Source of the DNA: an uncultured Clostridia bacterium
GTDB taxonomy: Bacteria > Bacillota > Clostridia > TANB77 > CAG-508
Reading direction: 5' to 3'
Assembly (NCBI GenBank): GCA_944386155.1
Contig: CALWZY010000003.1
Coordinates: 1 to 39,764, forward strand
DNA: 39,764 nucleotides
In this document: piece by piece, positions 1 through 8,438 of the stretch
Numbering within the stretch: position 1 is the first letter of the stretch
Layout of the letters: each line of letters opens with the position of its first letter
Program-made: the position numbers and the translations under genes
Notes under the pieces: model-generated
Seen by the model: the letters and a program-made list of their open reading frames with translations, nothing else
The model's database searches: none
Told to the model about the DNA's origin: nothing

Positions 1-113
1 ATTTTTTTGTATAATAATTGAAGTAATAGAAAAGAATATTATTAAAATTATAAATAAAAAAAAAAATAATTTAAAATAATAAAAAAAAAATAATAATAAT
101 AATAAATAACTGT
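1..113. other. AT-only low-complexity stretch
   Basis: This stretch is almost pure A and T with A-runs and a short AAT repeat. I see no reading frame or convincing promoter in it. It is presumably the spacer downstream of whatever lies left of the window. Confidence 0.4.
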
Positions 114-153
114 AATAAATAAATGTAGCTAAATATAGCTACATTTATTTATT
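114..153. terminator. Bidirectional terminator hairpin
   Basis: A perfect 18-base-pair stem (114-131 with 136-153) carries a four-base loop, with GTAGCTA at the top of the left arm. It lies just past the stop codon of the minus-strand BofC-like gene, and T-rich sequence follows on the plus strand. It probably ends the comEC/BofC-like transcript and any transcript entering from the left. Confidence 0.65.
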
Positions 154-193
154 TCTCTCATGTCTTTTAATTTTCTTATTTAATTTATGCTTA

Positions 194-775
194 CTATTCA
201 TAATTTTCAAGAAGTGCATTTAATGAAGAATAGCCAATTACATTTATTCCTTTTGATAATTCTTCTCTATCTTCATTTGTTAAATATTCCACATCTATAT
301 CTGTTTTTTCATATAACTTTTTTTCATTATCTTCGTTTAAATTATATACTACTATATACCCATCTTCTATTTCTACTAAATAATGTTCATTGCACATTCC
401 TTCAAATTCTTTAAATAGTGACACTTCATTTTCAGAAAACTCTACTATTCTCCATCCAGGATAATTTTTTTCTATATCTTCTTTACTCATATTTACCATA
501 TCATAAGGTACTTCTACTGAAGATGTAATTGTATGATTACAATCTTTATAATATTTATTTAGTATAATAGTAGCTTTATATGATATTTTTCTTTCTTCTT
601 GAGATGTCTCTTCTAATATATTTTCGTCTACTATTTCTGTAATATTTTCTTCAATTTTATTATTAATAGATATTAAGTTATCATTTTCTTTATCTGAAAT
701 ACTAAACCTATAGATTAAAAAAATTAAAAATAAACAAATTATAAAAGTAAATAATATAACAAAAAATCTCTTCAT
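194..775 (-). CDS. Membrane-anchored BofC C-terminal-domain-like protein
   Basis: This 193-residue protein has one N-terminal membrane segment (about residues 4-23), an acidic linker, and an outer domain with two cysteines (C79 and C128). The last 70 residues fit the clostridial BofC C-terminal domain family: a CNEHY segment, then IEDGYIVVYN, then a TDIDVEYL...DREELSKG tail. In Bacillus, BofC restrains the SpoIVB protease at the sigma-K checkpoint; whether this protein does the same is inference. It follows comEC by about 100 bases on the same strand, so it may be the last gene of that operon, although a TATAAT box in the gap could be a separate promoter. A hairpin (774-810) spans its ribosome site. 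The assignment rests on the recalled motif pattern only. Confidence 0.6.
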   Translation of the reverse strand: MKRFFVILFTFIICLFLIFLIYRFSISDKENDNLISINNKIEENITEIVDENILEETSQEERKISYKATIILNKYYKDCNHTITSSVEVPYDMVNMSKEDIEKNYPGWRIVEFSENEVSLFKEFEGMCNEHYLVEIEDGYIVVYNLNEDNEKKLYEKTDIDVEYLTNEDREELSKGINVIGYSSLNALLENYE

Positions 776-810
776 AATACCAATCCTCTTTTTCTTATTA
801 TTGGTATTAT
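774..810 (-). promoter_or_regulatory. Hairpin spanning the start site of the BofC-like gene
   Basis: In the mRNA an 11-base arm (810-800) pairs perfectly with an 11-base arm (784-774) whose last two bases are the AU of the AUG start. The 15-base loop ends with the AGAGG ribosome-binding sequence, directly against the stem. Folded, it would bury the start codon. That is seen in the sequence; a regulatory role is inference. Confidence 0.45.
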
Positions 811-873
811 TTCCTGTTATTATACATTTTTATTTATATTTATGTTTTCATTTATTTTTTAAAATACCATTTT

Positions 874-3507
874 CTATTTATATTTTTCAATATCTTCAAT
901 ATCTCCATATTTATTAACCTTTATTATTATCTCTCCATCTCTATCTGTTCTATATACTCTACTATTTAATTTGTTTAGTCTATCTATAACAGATTTACTT
1001 GGATGTCCATAATTATTATTTCTTCCAACTCCAATTAGTGATATTTTTGGAGATACTAAATCTAATATATTTTGAATTGATGAAGTTTCTGCACCATGGT
1101 GCGCTACTTTTAAAACTGTAGATTTTAATATTTTTTTATTATTTTTATATTTTTCCACTAAAGCACTTTCCGCTTCATTTTCTATATCTCCAGTAAAAAG
1201 CATACTAAACTTTTTATAATTTAGTTTAAATACTAATGCATTATTATTTATCGAATTTTCTAAAACTTTTCTTTGTTTATCAGGCCATAATACATCTATA
1301 TATGTATTTTCATCTAAATATATTTTATCTTTTGCTTTTAATAATATTATTTCAGTATCACTCTTTTTAATTTTCTCTAGTAATAAGTCTAAATTATCAT
1401 ATTTTTCAAATTGGATTGGAAGAATTATTTTTTCTACTTTTATATAATCTAATAAGCTAATTATTCCCCCAACATGATCAAAATCTAAATGAGAAATAAT
1501 TATATAATCTAGTTTTTTTATCTTCCTTTTTAAGAAATATGGTTTCAAAATATTTTCTCCGATGTCATAATACTCATTTCCTCCACCATCTATTAATATT
1601 TTTTTATTATTTTCTGTATTTATAAATGTGCAATCCCCTTGTCCTACATCTAAAAAGCATATTTCTATTTTTTCTTTTTTAAAAATATTAATTTTAAAAT
1701 AACTGATAAATATAATTAATAATATAGTTATTAAAATTAGAACTTTACGAATTAATATCTTTTTATTCATATTTAGATTTTTATCTTTATTTTCATTATT
1801 ATTAAATCTTTTTAAAATATTCGAAACTTGTATCTTAATTTTTTTTAATTTATTTATTAATTGATTTTTTGAATTTTGGGTTAATAACATATAAAATAAG
1901 TAAATTATAATATAAAAAATTATTATTTCAATAATAGAGGGACTAGATGTTAAAATTGAGGAAAATGGAATTTTTGATGAATAAAAAGCTATTTTATCTA
2001 CTAAATCTAATATAAATGAAATAAAATAATTTAAGATAAAAAAGTTTGGAATAATTAAATATATAATCCCCAATATTTCTAATAAGATTACAAGAGGACC
2101 AATTAATAAATTAGGGATAATATATGTAAGAGAAATATTATTCATACTATAACTCATAACTGGAATTATCATAAGATTTGAAGAAATACTTATAATGATA
2201 GACGTTTTAATATATTCTTTTACTTTATACTTAAAGTTTTTTCCTTTTGTTTTAGAAATCAATTTTTCAATATTTGAATAAAACATGATTATTCCCATAG
2301 TAGTTAAATATGAAAGCAAAAATCCAAGATCAAATATAAAATATGGATTTATTACTAATAAAACTATTGCTGAAAATAATAAATTATTTAAAACATCACT
2401 TTTTCTAAATATTAGCTTACTTAATAGAAGTACTATTCCCATAATTACAGCTCTTGCCACAGATGCAGTAAAACCAATAATATATAAAAACATAATTAAA
2501 ATAATTATCAACATTATTTTCTTTAATCTATAATTATTTATTATTTTATCAAATATAGCTCCTATAAAAATAATAATAAAAGAAACATGTGTACCAGACA
2601 CAGCAAGTATATGAGATATACTACTTTTATTAAAATTTTCTACTACTTCCTCTTCTATCAAATCTGTATTTCCAATTAATATACCTATTAATATTCCGGG
2701 ATTAGTATCTATATTCTTAGTTACTCTTTTAATAACAAACTCTATTATTTTATATCTATAATATTTAAATTTATCATATTTGTTTTTTATAAGTATAATA
2801 TCTATACTTTTTTCTATATCTATACTTCCATAAATATTTTTCCTTTTTAAATATTCTTCATAATTGAAAATCTTAAAATTATTATATGATGATATATTAT
2901 CTATTTTTCCAATAACTCTTATATAATCTCCTGGAAATATATTTATAGTTTCATTTTTATTAATGTAACTTATAATTTTTACATTTTTATTTTTAAAAGA
3001 AATAATCTTATTATTTAGTACAATATAATCAATCTCTATTTCAAAAGAATATTTATAATCACTTTCTTTTATATTACTAGAAACTATACCATATACATTA
3101 ACATTATTAGTATTTTGAGCTACAATACTATATACTTTATCTTCTGTCTTTTCTTTATTAAAAGTAATTATATAAATATATATATTACTAACAATTATAG
3201 ATATTAAAAATACTGTAAATATTTTGTATATTTTTGTTAATCTTGATTTATTCTTTTTATCATCTAAGAATTTATTATATATCAATTTATATGTTCTATT
3301 TTTTTCTTTTATTTTCTGTTCTTCTTCATTTTTTCTATTTTCTCTATTTTCTTTATTGTCTATTTTAATAAAATAAAAGATTATTATAATTAAAATAATT
3401 GTAAAAAATAAATTTGCTAAAATTAAAAAGACTATACTTTTAATAAAGTATAGTCCTAAAATAATCCCAATAATAAATCCTGATGTTATAATTTCTAAAT
3501 TATTTAT
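874..3507 (-). CDS. comEC: ComEC-type DNA uptake channel, with a probable non-standard start
   Basis: ComEC forms the inner-membrane channel for single-stranded DNA in natural transformation. The protein has a DUF4131-like soluble region, then the multi-helix Competence domain (ISHILAVSGTHVSF near its start), then a C-terminal metallo-beta-lactamase domain (FLDVGQGDC, SHLDFDHVGG, HHGAETSS). The first ordinary start in this frame is TTG at 3285 (803 residues), but it has no ribosome site. The frame stays open upstream to 3513, and that part encodes two more membrane helices (GFIIGIILGLYF, then a second) as expected for a ComEC N-terminus. A GGAG at 3520-3517 sits nine bases before an ATA codon at 3507, giving 877 residues; that start is inferred. 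The GGAG overlaps the stop of the SH3-NlpC gene, which suggests coupling. No other competence genes are in the window. Confidence 0.85.
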   Translation of the reverse strand: MNNLEIITSGFIIGIILGLYFIKSIVFLILANLFFTIILIIIIFYFIKIDNKENRENRKNEEEQKIKEKNRTYKLIYNKFLDDKKNKSRLTKIYKIFTVFLISIIVSNIYIYIITFNKEKTEDKVYSIVAQNTNNVNVYGIVSSNIKESDYKYSFEIEIDYIVLNNKIISFKNKNVKIISYINKNETINIFPGDYIRVIGKIDNISSYNNFKIFNYEEYLKRKNIYGSIDIEKSIDIILIKNKYDKFKYYRYKIIEFVIKRVTKNIDTNPGILIGILIGNTDLIEEEVVENFNKSSISHILAVSGTHVSFIIIFIGAIFDKIINNYRLKKIMLIIILIMFLYIIGFTASVARAVIMGIVLLLSKLIFRKSDVLNNLLFSAIVLLVINPYFIFDLGFLLSYLTTMGIIMFYSNIEKLISKTKGKNFKYKVKEYIKTSIIISISSNLMIIPVMSYSMNNISLTYIIPNLLIGPLVILLEILGIIYLIIPNFFILNYFISFILDLVDKIAFYSSKIPFSSILTSSPSIIEIIIFYIIIYLFYMLLTQNSKNQLINKLKKIKIQVSNILKRFNNNENKDKNLNMNKKILIRKVLILITILLIIFISYFKINIFKKEKIEICFLDVGQGDCTFINTENNKKILIDGGGNEYYDIGENILKPYFLKRKIKKLDYIIISHLDFDHVGGIISLLDYIKVEKIILPIQFEKYDNLDLLLEKIKKSDTEIILLKAKDKIYLDENTYIDVLWPDKQRKVLENSINNNALVFKLNYKKFSMLFTGDIENEAESALVEKYKNNKKILKSTVLKVAHHGAETSSIQNILDLVSPKISLIGVGRNNNYGHPSKSVIDRLNKLNSRVYRTDRDGEIIIKVNKYGDIEDIEKYK
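3430..3455 (-). terminator. Terminator-like hairpin inside the 5' part of the comEC frame
   Basis: A perfect 11-base-pair stem (GACTATACTTT and its complement, four-base loop) is followed on the minus strand by TTTTTAATTTT. It lies about 65 bases past the SH3-NlpC stop, where that gene's terminator would be expected, yet also inside the open frame that supplies the first comEC helices. It may limit read-through into comEC. Confidence 0.5.
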
Positions 3508-3519
3508 ATATATCTACTC

Positions 3520-4833
3520 CTATTTGATAATTCTTCTTGCCTCTATATAATTTCTTACATAATAGCTATCTGATAAACTTGTTATCTTTACACCATCTGA
3601 TGGATTTGAAGCATGTATAAATTTATTGTTTCCAATATAAATTCCTACATGTCCCGTAAATATTAATAAATCTCCTACTTTTAGCTTTGATTTTGATACT
3701 TTTGTACCATTTTTTATTTGATCTGATGAAGTTCTATTTAATTTATATCCAAAATGTCCATATACGTATTTTGTAAATCCTGAACAATCAAATCCTGTTT
3801 TTGGAGATGATCCTCCACTTACATATTTATATCCTAAATATTTTTTTGCATATGCTACTAATTCTTTTCTCTTTTTGTCTGCAGAAGATGATGAGCTACT
3901 TTCTTTTTTTGGTGTTTCCTCTTTTTTATCTTCTTTCTTTTCTTCTTTAGAAGCTACTTTCTTTTCTTCAACTTTATCTAAATCAATAACTTCTATTTTT
4001 CTTTCTCCAGATCTTGATGTAGGTTTTTCATCAATAGTAACTAATGATTTTAATACATATCCTTCTAAATTATCTGAAGTTTTAACTTTATACCAACCAT
4101 CTTTTTCTTCAAGTACTGTAATAACTTCATTTTCCTTTAGACCACCTATTGATTTATAATCAGTTCCTGGTCCTTCTCTTAAATTAGCTGCACTCGCAGA
4201 TAAATATGCTGATTTATTAATTTCTTTATCTGAAGAATCTTCTTTATTATCTTCTTCAGAATTATTCTTAATTTCTAATAATTTATGATTTGGTAGCCAA
4301 CCAGCCTTATTTTTATATGTAACATAAGACCAATTAGATACTGTTCTTTCTACTTTAACTTTTGTATTCTTTTTTAATGAATCTATTTTTGAAGATGATA
4401 ATGTAGGCATTAAATATAAATTAGAATCTGAGTTTAAAGTATTTCCTATTTTAGAATCTTTCTGCTCATCAGCTTTTTTATCATTATTATCTGATTCATT
4501 ATTAGTATTTTCAGAATTGTTATCCACATTTTCTGAACTTTCTGAAGTTGTATTACTATTTTCTTCTTTTGATAAATCAACTTTTACATAATCTTTATGA
4601 ATATATCCTTCTTTACTTTCATAAGTAATTTTGTAAAAGTCTCCCTCTTCAGAGATTACTTCTACTTCAGTATTTTTTGAAACTGTTTCAACTATAGATG
4701 AATCTGTGCTTGCTTTTTCTCTAATTCTTACAGAATTTCCTGTAACTTTTCCTGTTGCAGCAAAAACTGATGAAGCACTAATCATACATAATATTGCAGT
4801 CCCGAATAAAGTCATAGTAAATTTTTTATTCAT
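3520..4833 (-). CDS. Secreted SH3-domain NlpC/P60 peptidoglycan hydrolase
   Basis: This 437-residue protein probably cuts cell-wall stem peptides outside the cell. It begins with a signal peptide (about residues 1-25, ending SVFA). Three bacterial SH3 domains follow (about 27-86, 130-188 and 207-268), separated by Ser/Asn/Glu/Lys-rich linkers. An NlpC/P60 catalytic domain closes the protein (about 320-437). The catalytic triad is visible: C350 in FDCSGF, H395 in GHVGIY and H407 in FIHAS. A TTGACA-18-TATACT promoter lies upstream. The start ATG has only GAGG about 12 bases away, a rather distant ribosome site. comEC follows immediately, with its ribosome site over this stop codon. The domain call is firm; the physiological role (growth, daughter-cell separation or sporulation) is not shown. 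Confidence 0.9.
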   Translation of the reverse strand: MNKKFTMTLFGTAILCMISASSVFAATGKVTGNSVRIREKASTDSSIVETVSKNTEVEVISEEGDFYKITYESKEGYIHKDYVKVDLSKEENSNTTSESSENVDNNSENTNNESDNNDKKADEQKDSKIGNTLNSDSNLYLMPTLSSSKIDSLKKNTKVKVERTVSNWSYVTYKNKAGWLPNHKLLEIKNNSEEDNKEDSSDKEINKSAYLSASAANLREGPGTDYKSIGGLKENEVITVLEEKDGWYKVKTSDNLEGYVLKSLVTIDEKPTSRSGERKIEVIDLDKVEEKKVASKEEKKEDKKEETPKKESSSSSSADKKRKELVAYAKKYLGYKYVSGGSSPKTGFDCSGFTKYVYGHFGYKLNRTSSDQIKNGTKVSKSKLKVGDLLIFTGHVGIYIGNNKFIHASNPSDGVKITSLSDSYYVRNYIEARRIIK

Positions 4834-4869
4834 AATTTATTAAAACCTCACTTTTTTATTAACAGGTTT

Positions 4870-4899
4870 AGTATATATTATTTCATATATCTTTGTCAA
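4870..4899 (-). promoter_or_regulatory. Sigma-A promoter of the SH3-NlpC/comEC operon
   Basis: On the minus strand the -35 is TTGACA (4899-4894) and the -10 is TATACT (4875-4870), with 18 bases between them. The -35 is a perfect consensus match, so strong vegetative expression is likely. Confidence 0.8.
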
Positions 4900-4911
4900 T
4901 CTACTTATTTT

Positions 4912-4953
4912 AGAAAACTCATAGTAATTTAGGCATATTACTATGAGTTTTCT
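4912..4953. terminator. Terminator hairpin between aspS and the SH3-NlpC gene
   Basis: A perfect 17-base-pair stem (4912-4928 with 4937-4953) carries an eight-base loop. It lies 38 bases past the aspS stop. The T-tract is clear only on the plus strand; on the minus strand the stem is followed by TAAAATAAG, so termination of aspS would depend mainly on the stem itself. Confidence 0.65.
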
Positions 4954-4990
4954 ATATTTTTTATTGATTTTTAAAGTTTATTTATTTTCT

Positions 4991-6766
4991 TTATGAATCT
5001 TGCACATCTTCTAAATCTAGTTTAATATGTACATCTTTTAGTTGTTCTTCTGTAACTTTTGAAGGAGCTCTCATTAATAAATCTCTTGCTTTTTTATTTT
5101 TTGGAAAAGCTATAACTTCTCTTATATTATCTTCTCCAGCAATAAGCATTATGATTCTATCTATTCCAGGAGCAGCTCCAGCATGTGGAGGTGTTCCATA
5201 ACTAAATGCATTATATAAAGCACCAAATCTATTTTTTACATCCTCTTCCTTATATCCAGCAATTTCAAAAGCTTTTATCATAATATCTTGATCATGATTT
5301 CTAACAGCACCAGAAGCTATTTCATATCCATTACAAACTAAATCATATTGATATGCATAAATATCTAATGGATCTTTAGTATTTAGAGCTTCTAGTCCTC
5401 CTTGTGGCATTGAAAATGGATTGTGATTAAAATCTATTGTTCCTTCGTCTGATAATTCATACATAGGAAAATCTACTATCCAACAGAATTTAAATATATC
5501 TTTTTCTATTAAATCTAACCTTTTTCCAAGTTCTATTCTAACATTTCCTGCAATCTTTTGAGCTTTTTCAAACTCATCTGCAACAAAGAATATAGCAGAA
5601 TTTTTGCCAGCATCTAAAAGATTAATTAATTTATCTTTTTGATCTTCTGAAATAAATTTAGATATACCTCCTGTTAAATTAGATTCTTCATCTACTTTAA
5701 CCCACGCTAATCCTTTGGCTCCAAATTCTTCTACTGCATATTCTGACATTTGATCAAAGAATTTTCTTGGCTTATCAGACATATTATCTGTTTTAATTAC
5801 TTTGATTGTTTTTCCTTTAAAAGCATTAAATTCTGTATCTTTAAAAATTTCTGTAGCATCTTCTATTACTAGAGGATTTCTTAAATCAGGTTTATCTGTA
5901 CCGTATTTTTCCATAGCTTCTTTAAATGGAATTCTCTTAAAAGGAGCTTCAGTAATCTTTAAAGTACTATTTTTCTTAAATACGTTTGGTATTACTCTTT
6001 CTAGCACTTCAAAAACATCTTCTTGAGTTGCAAAAGACATTTCCAAGTCTAATTGATAAAATTCACCTGGAGATCTATCAGCTCTTGGATCTTCATCTCT
6101 AAAGCATGGTGCAATTTGGTAATATTTATTAAAACCTGATATCATAAGAAGTTGTTTAAATTGTTGTGGTGCTTGTGGAAGTGCATAAAATTCTCCTGGA
6201 TGTAATCTACTTGGTACTAAAAAGTCCCTTGCACCTTCTGGAGATGAATTTGCTAAAATAGGTGTTTGTATTTCAGTAAATCCTTCTCTATCCATCTCAT
6301 CTCTCATTGTTTTTAATATTCTAGATCTAAGTAAAATATTTTTATGAATTTTATCATTTCTTAAATCTAAAAATCTATATTCTAATCTTAAATCTTCTCT
6401 TACAGAACCATCATTTTGTTTTTGATTTATTTCAAATGGCAAAACATTTCTACATTTTCCAAGTACACGTACATCTGTTGCAATAATTTCAATATCTCCT
6501 GTTGGGATATCTTTATTTTTACTACTTCTTTCTGATACTTTTCCTGAAAAAGAAACTGCACATTCTGTTGTAAGATCTTTTGTTTTTTTGTCCATTTCCT
6601 CATCATCAGAAATAATAATTTGTGTAATTCCAAACTCGTCTCTTAAATCAATAAATTTCATTTTTCCTAAGTTTCTAATTCTTTGTACCCATCCTGCAAG
6701 TCTTACTTCTTGTCCTACATTTTCAATTCTTAATTCTCCGCAATTATGTGTTCTGTATTCATTCAT
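4991..6766 (-). CDS. aspS: Aspartyl-tRNA synthetase
   Basis: AspRS attaches aspartate to tRNA-Asp. At 591 residues it has the normal length of the bacterial type. The order is an OB-fold anticodon-binding domain (VRLAGWVQRIRNLG at about 18-31), a class II catalytic core with motif 2 (FRDEDPRADR), the bacterial GAD insertion domain in the middle, and motif 3 near the end (GAAPGIDRIIML). The presence of the GAD domain fits the bacterial enzyme rather than the archaeal non-discriminating form. ATG is preceded by AGAGGA five bases away. It has its own promoter and terminator and so appears monocistronic. No T-box is visible upstream. Confidence 0.98.
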   Translation of the reverse strand: MNEYRTHNCGELRIENVGQEVRLAGWVQRIRNLGKMKFIDLRDEFGITQIIISDDEEMDKKTKDLTTECAVSFSGKVSERSSKNKDIPTGDIEIIATDVRVLGKCRNVLPFEINQKQNDGSVREDLRLEYRFLDLRNDKIHKNILLRSRILKTMRDEMDREGFTEIQTPILANSSPEGARDFLVPSRLHPGEFYALPQAPQQFKQLLMISGFNKYYQIAPCFRDEDPRADRSPGEFYQLDLEMSFATQEDVFEVLERVIPNVFKKNSTLKITEAPFKRIPFKEAMEKYGTDKPDLRNPLVIEDATEIFKDTEFNAFKGKTIKVIKTDNMSDKPRKFFDQMSEYAVEEFGAKGLAWVKVDEESNLTGGISKFISEDQKDKLINLLDAGKNSAIFFVADEFEKAQKIAGNVRIELGKRLDLIEKDIFKFCWIVDFPMYELSDEGTIDFNHNPFSMPQGGLEALNTKDPLDIYAYQYDLVCNGYEIASGAVRNHDQDIMIKAFEIAGYKEEDVKNRFGALYNAFSYGTPPHAGAAPGIDRIIMLIAGEDNIREVIAFPKNKKARDLLMRAPSKVTEEQLKDVHIKLDLEDVQDS

Positions 6767-6801
6767 AAAAATTCCTCTTTTCTACTAAAATGTTGATTAA
6801 A

Positions 6802-6830
6802 ATTATATATCAAAAATCCCAATATATCAA
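6802..6830 (-). promoter_or_regulatory. Sigma-A promoter of aspS
   Basis: On the minus strand the -35 is TTGATA (6830-6825) and the -10 is TATAAT (6807-6802), 17 bases apart. It is divergent from the Nudix promoter about 90 bases to the right. A 10-base direct repeat (ATAAACTTAT at 6838 and 6852) sits between the two promoters. Confidence 0.75.
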
Positions 6831-6916
6831 TAGTTTTATAAACTTATTATTATAAACTTATCATAATTTTCTATCTTTTAATTTTATTATACATTATGGG
6901 GATTTTATATTAAAAA

Positions 6917-6945
6917 TTGTAAATTATTTCTTTTTTTGTTATAAT
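6917..6945 (+). promoter_or_regulatory. Sigma-A promoter of the Nudix cassette
   Basis: The -35 is TTGTAA (6917-6922) and the -10 is TATAAT (6940-6945), with 17 bases between. The promoter DNA is as AT-rich as the host, unlike the gene it drives. Confidence 0.75.
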
Positions 6946-6989
6946 TAATATAGTACTGTAAGTTTTTTTATCTTAAGGAGGCATTCAAA

Positions 6990-7565
6990 ATGGAAAAGCA
7001 CTATGAGATTGTTTGTGAGGAAAGAGTATTCAAAACCCCGAGAATGGAAGGCGTACGTCGGACTCTAAGGGCTGAAGATGGTGATGAGTTCACTCACACT
7101 ATCATCAAGTCCCAGCCAAGTGTGGCAATTATCGTTCGAAAGGAAGGAAAAATTGCTTTCATAAAGCAACTTCGGTCTACGACCGGCAAGTACTATCTCG
7201 AGATTCCGGCTGGACTTCTGAATGAGGGCGAAGGCTCCATTCTTGACGCTGCAAAGCGTGAAGTCCGTGAGGAAACGGGTCTGATTGCAAAGGATGTCAA
7301 ACTCCTTGTGCACGGGCCGTCCCTTCTGGATCCGAGTAAGTCCGATGAGGACTTTGGGGTCGCCATTGCGAGTGTTTGTGGCGAAAAGAAGCAGGTGCTG
7401 GATGAAAACGAGCGCATTGATTCCCGTATCATTTGGCTTCCCGAAAACGAGGTTTTCTCTCGTCTTAAGGAGCAGATGTCCACGGGTAGGCCGTTTTTTG
7501 ACGAACTGTTTCTGTCTGGTCACACCATGTACGCGCTCCTTGCGTACAACTTTCTGCGCAACTAA
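6990..7565 (+). CDS. Nudix hydrolase, ADP-ribose pyrophosphatase-like (GC-balanced cassette)
   Basis: This 191-residue protein has a Nudix box around residues 75-98: GLLNEGE, then REVREETGL with the metal-binding glutamates E91, E94 and E95. A beta-strand context before the box (IAFIKQLR...YYLEIPAG) matches ADP-sugar pyrophosphatases, which hydrolyse ADP-ribose to AMP and ribose-5-phosphate. Between the box's first Glu (E81) and the RE pair there are eight residues instead of the usual seven, so substrate and even activity are uncertain. AAGGAGG stands eight bases before the ATG. The coding DNA has roughly balanced G+C and uses GC-ending codons, in sharp contrast with its neighbours. With its own promoter and strong terminator it forms a self-contained unit between aspS and the DUF402 gene. 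Recent transfer is inferred. Confidence 0.88.
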   Translation: MEKHYEIVCEERVFKTPRMEGVRRTLRAEDGDEFTHTIIKSQPSVAIIVRKEGKIAFIKQLRSTTGKYYLEIPAGLLNEGEGSILDAAKREVREETGLIAKDVKLLVHGPSLLDPSKSDEDFGVAIASVCGEKKQVLDENERIDSRIIWLPENEVFSRLKEQMSTGRPFFDELFLSGHTMYALLAYNFLRN

Positions 7566-7588
7566 CGCGCTGTGAGAGGAGGTCTTTA

Positions 7589-7625
7589 CGAGGCTCGGGA
7601 GTTCCCGGGCCTCGCCCCTTTTTAT
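7589..7625 (+). terminator. GC-rich intrinsic terminator of the Nudix cassette
   Basis: An 11-base-pair GC-rich stem (7589-7599 with 7604-7614, one G-U pair) is followed by CCCCTTTTT. The base composition returns to AT-rich directly after the T-tract, marking the right edge of the cassette. Confidence 0.9.
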
Positions 7626-7649
7626 TCTCAAACATAATTTATCTAAATC

Positions 7650-7715
7650 ATATATATTTTTTTATTTTTATTTTTTTATTTTTATTTTTATTTTTTCTTT
7701 TGCTTTTTTATTATT
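7650..7715. repeat. T-rich simple repeat (TTTTTA-like)
   Basis: An irregular run of T4-T7 blocks separated by A, C or G fills the gap between the converging Nudix and DUF402 genes. No gene or stable hairpin is visible in it. Confidence 0.6.
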
Positions 7716-7718
7716 TTA

Positions 7719-8258
7719 CTATAATAACTGTAAACATTCATTTAAACATTCTTTGGTAAATCTATTTAATTCTTTAAAATTTTCTTCTGAAGAATAATTT
7801 TTTATTATTTTATCTTTTACTAAATATGCCATATCATATTCTTTATCAGTTATTTCATTTTTATCTAGTGCTTCTTTTAATTCATCTTCATCTAATATTA
7901 TAAAATTATTATTTTTAGTTTGAACTACATCTAAATATAAATCTTCAGCATATGGAACATCCTCTATATAAATTCTCCTTGCAATATCAAAATACGTTTC
8001 TACAAAATTGTATTTTTCATCAAATATAGCACTTATTACGCAATTATCTTCTACTCCATATATTTGTAACCACGAATATCCATCTGCATGCATACATTCT
8101 TTTCCATTATCTCTTGGTACAAACCAACTTTTTTTTACTTTATCTGATATTACTAAATAAGCAATAATCTTTTTGTTTTTATATTCTTTTTCTATTTTTG
8201 CACATCTTTTACTTATAATATTTTTATGATTTCTATAATCTGCATATTTTATTTTCAT
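7719..8258 (-). CDS. DUF402-family protein (nucleoside phosphatase-like)
   Basis: This 179-residue protein matches the DUF402 family, whose studied members (the Ntdp and FomD types) bind two metal ions and cleave phosphoester bonds of nucleotides. The recognisable order is WFVPRDNG near residue 45, DIARRIYIEDVPYAEDLYLD at about 91-110, then VVQTKNNNFIILDEDELKEAL, with the acidic residues expected to hold metal. A helical tail ends the protein. The ribosome site is weak (AGAG, seven bases before ATG). It lies downstream of the WG-repeat gene but a terminator separates them. Substrate is not shown. Confidence 0.8.
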   Translation of the reverse strand: MKIKYADYRNHKNIISKRCAKIEKEYKNKKIIAYLVISDKVKKSWFVPRDNGKECMHADGYSWLQIYGVEDNCVISAIFDEKYNFVETYFDIARRIYIEDVPYAEDLYLDVVQTKNNNFIILDEDELKEALDKNEITDKEYDMAYLVKDKIIKNYSSEENFKELNRFTKECLNECLQLL

Positions 8259-8375
8259 ATTTTCATCTCTTTTCTAAACTTTATTAATCCTACTATTATT
8301 TATTATGACTACTATTACATTATTATTTTATTATATATTCTCTATTATTCTTATCCTATTTTACTATAAAATTAG

Positions 8376-8416
8376 ACTAAAAAATAAAGCAAGTAATATA
8401 ATTTATTACCTGCTTT
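8376..8416 (-). terminator. Intrinsic terminator of the zinc-ribbon/WG gene
   Basis: Arms at 8386-8398 and 8404-8416 form a 13-base-pair stem (one G-U pair in the RNA) followed on the minus strand by ATTTTTTAG. Confidence 0.8.
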
Positions 8417-8438
8417 AAATTTAAAATAATCCACTAAA

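Noticed and set aside
187-414. Plus-strand 75-codon frame over the BofC-like gene
   Set aside because: It is an antisense shadow rich in Leu, His and Ile, with no ribosome site.
7065-7631. Long minus-strand and second-frame open frames over the Nudix gene (also 7193-7483 and 7285-7575)
   Set aside because: They arise because the cassette has few stop codons at balanced G+C. They lack ribosome sites and recognisable motifs, while the plus-strand frame has a Nudix box, a promoter and a terminator.
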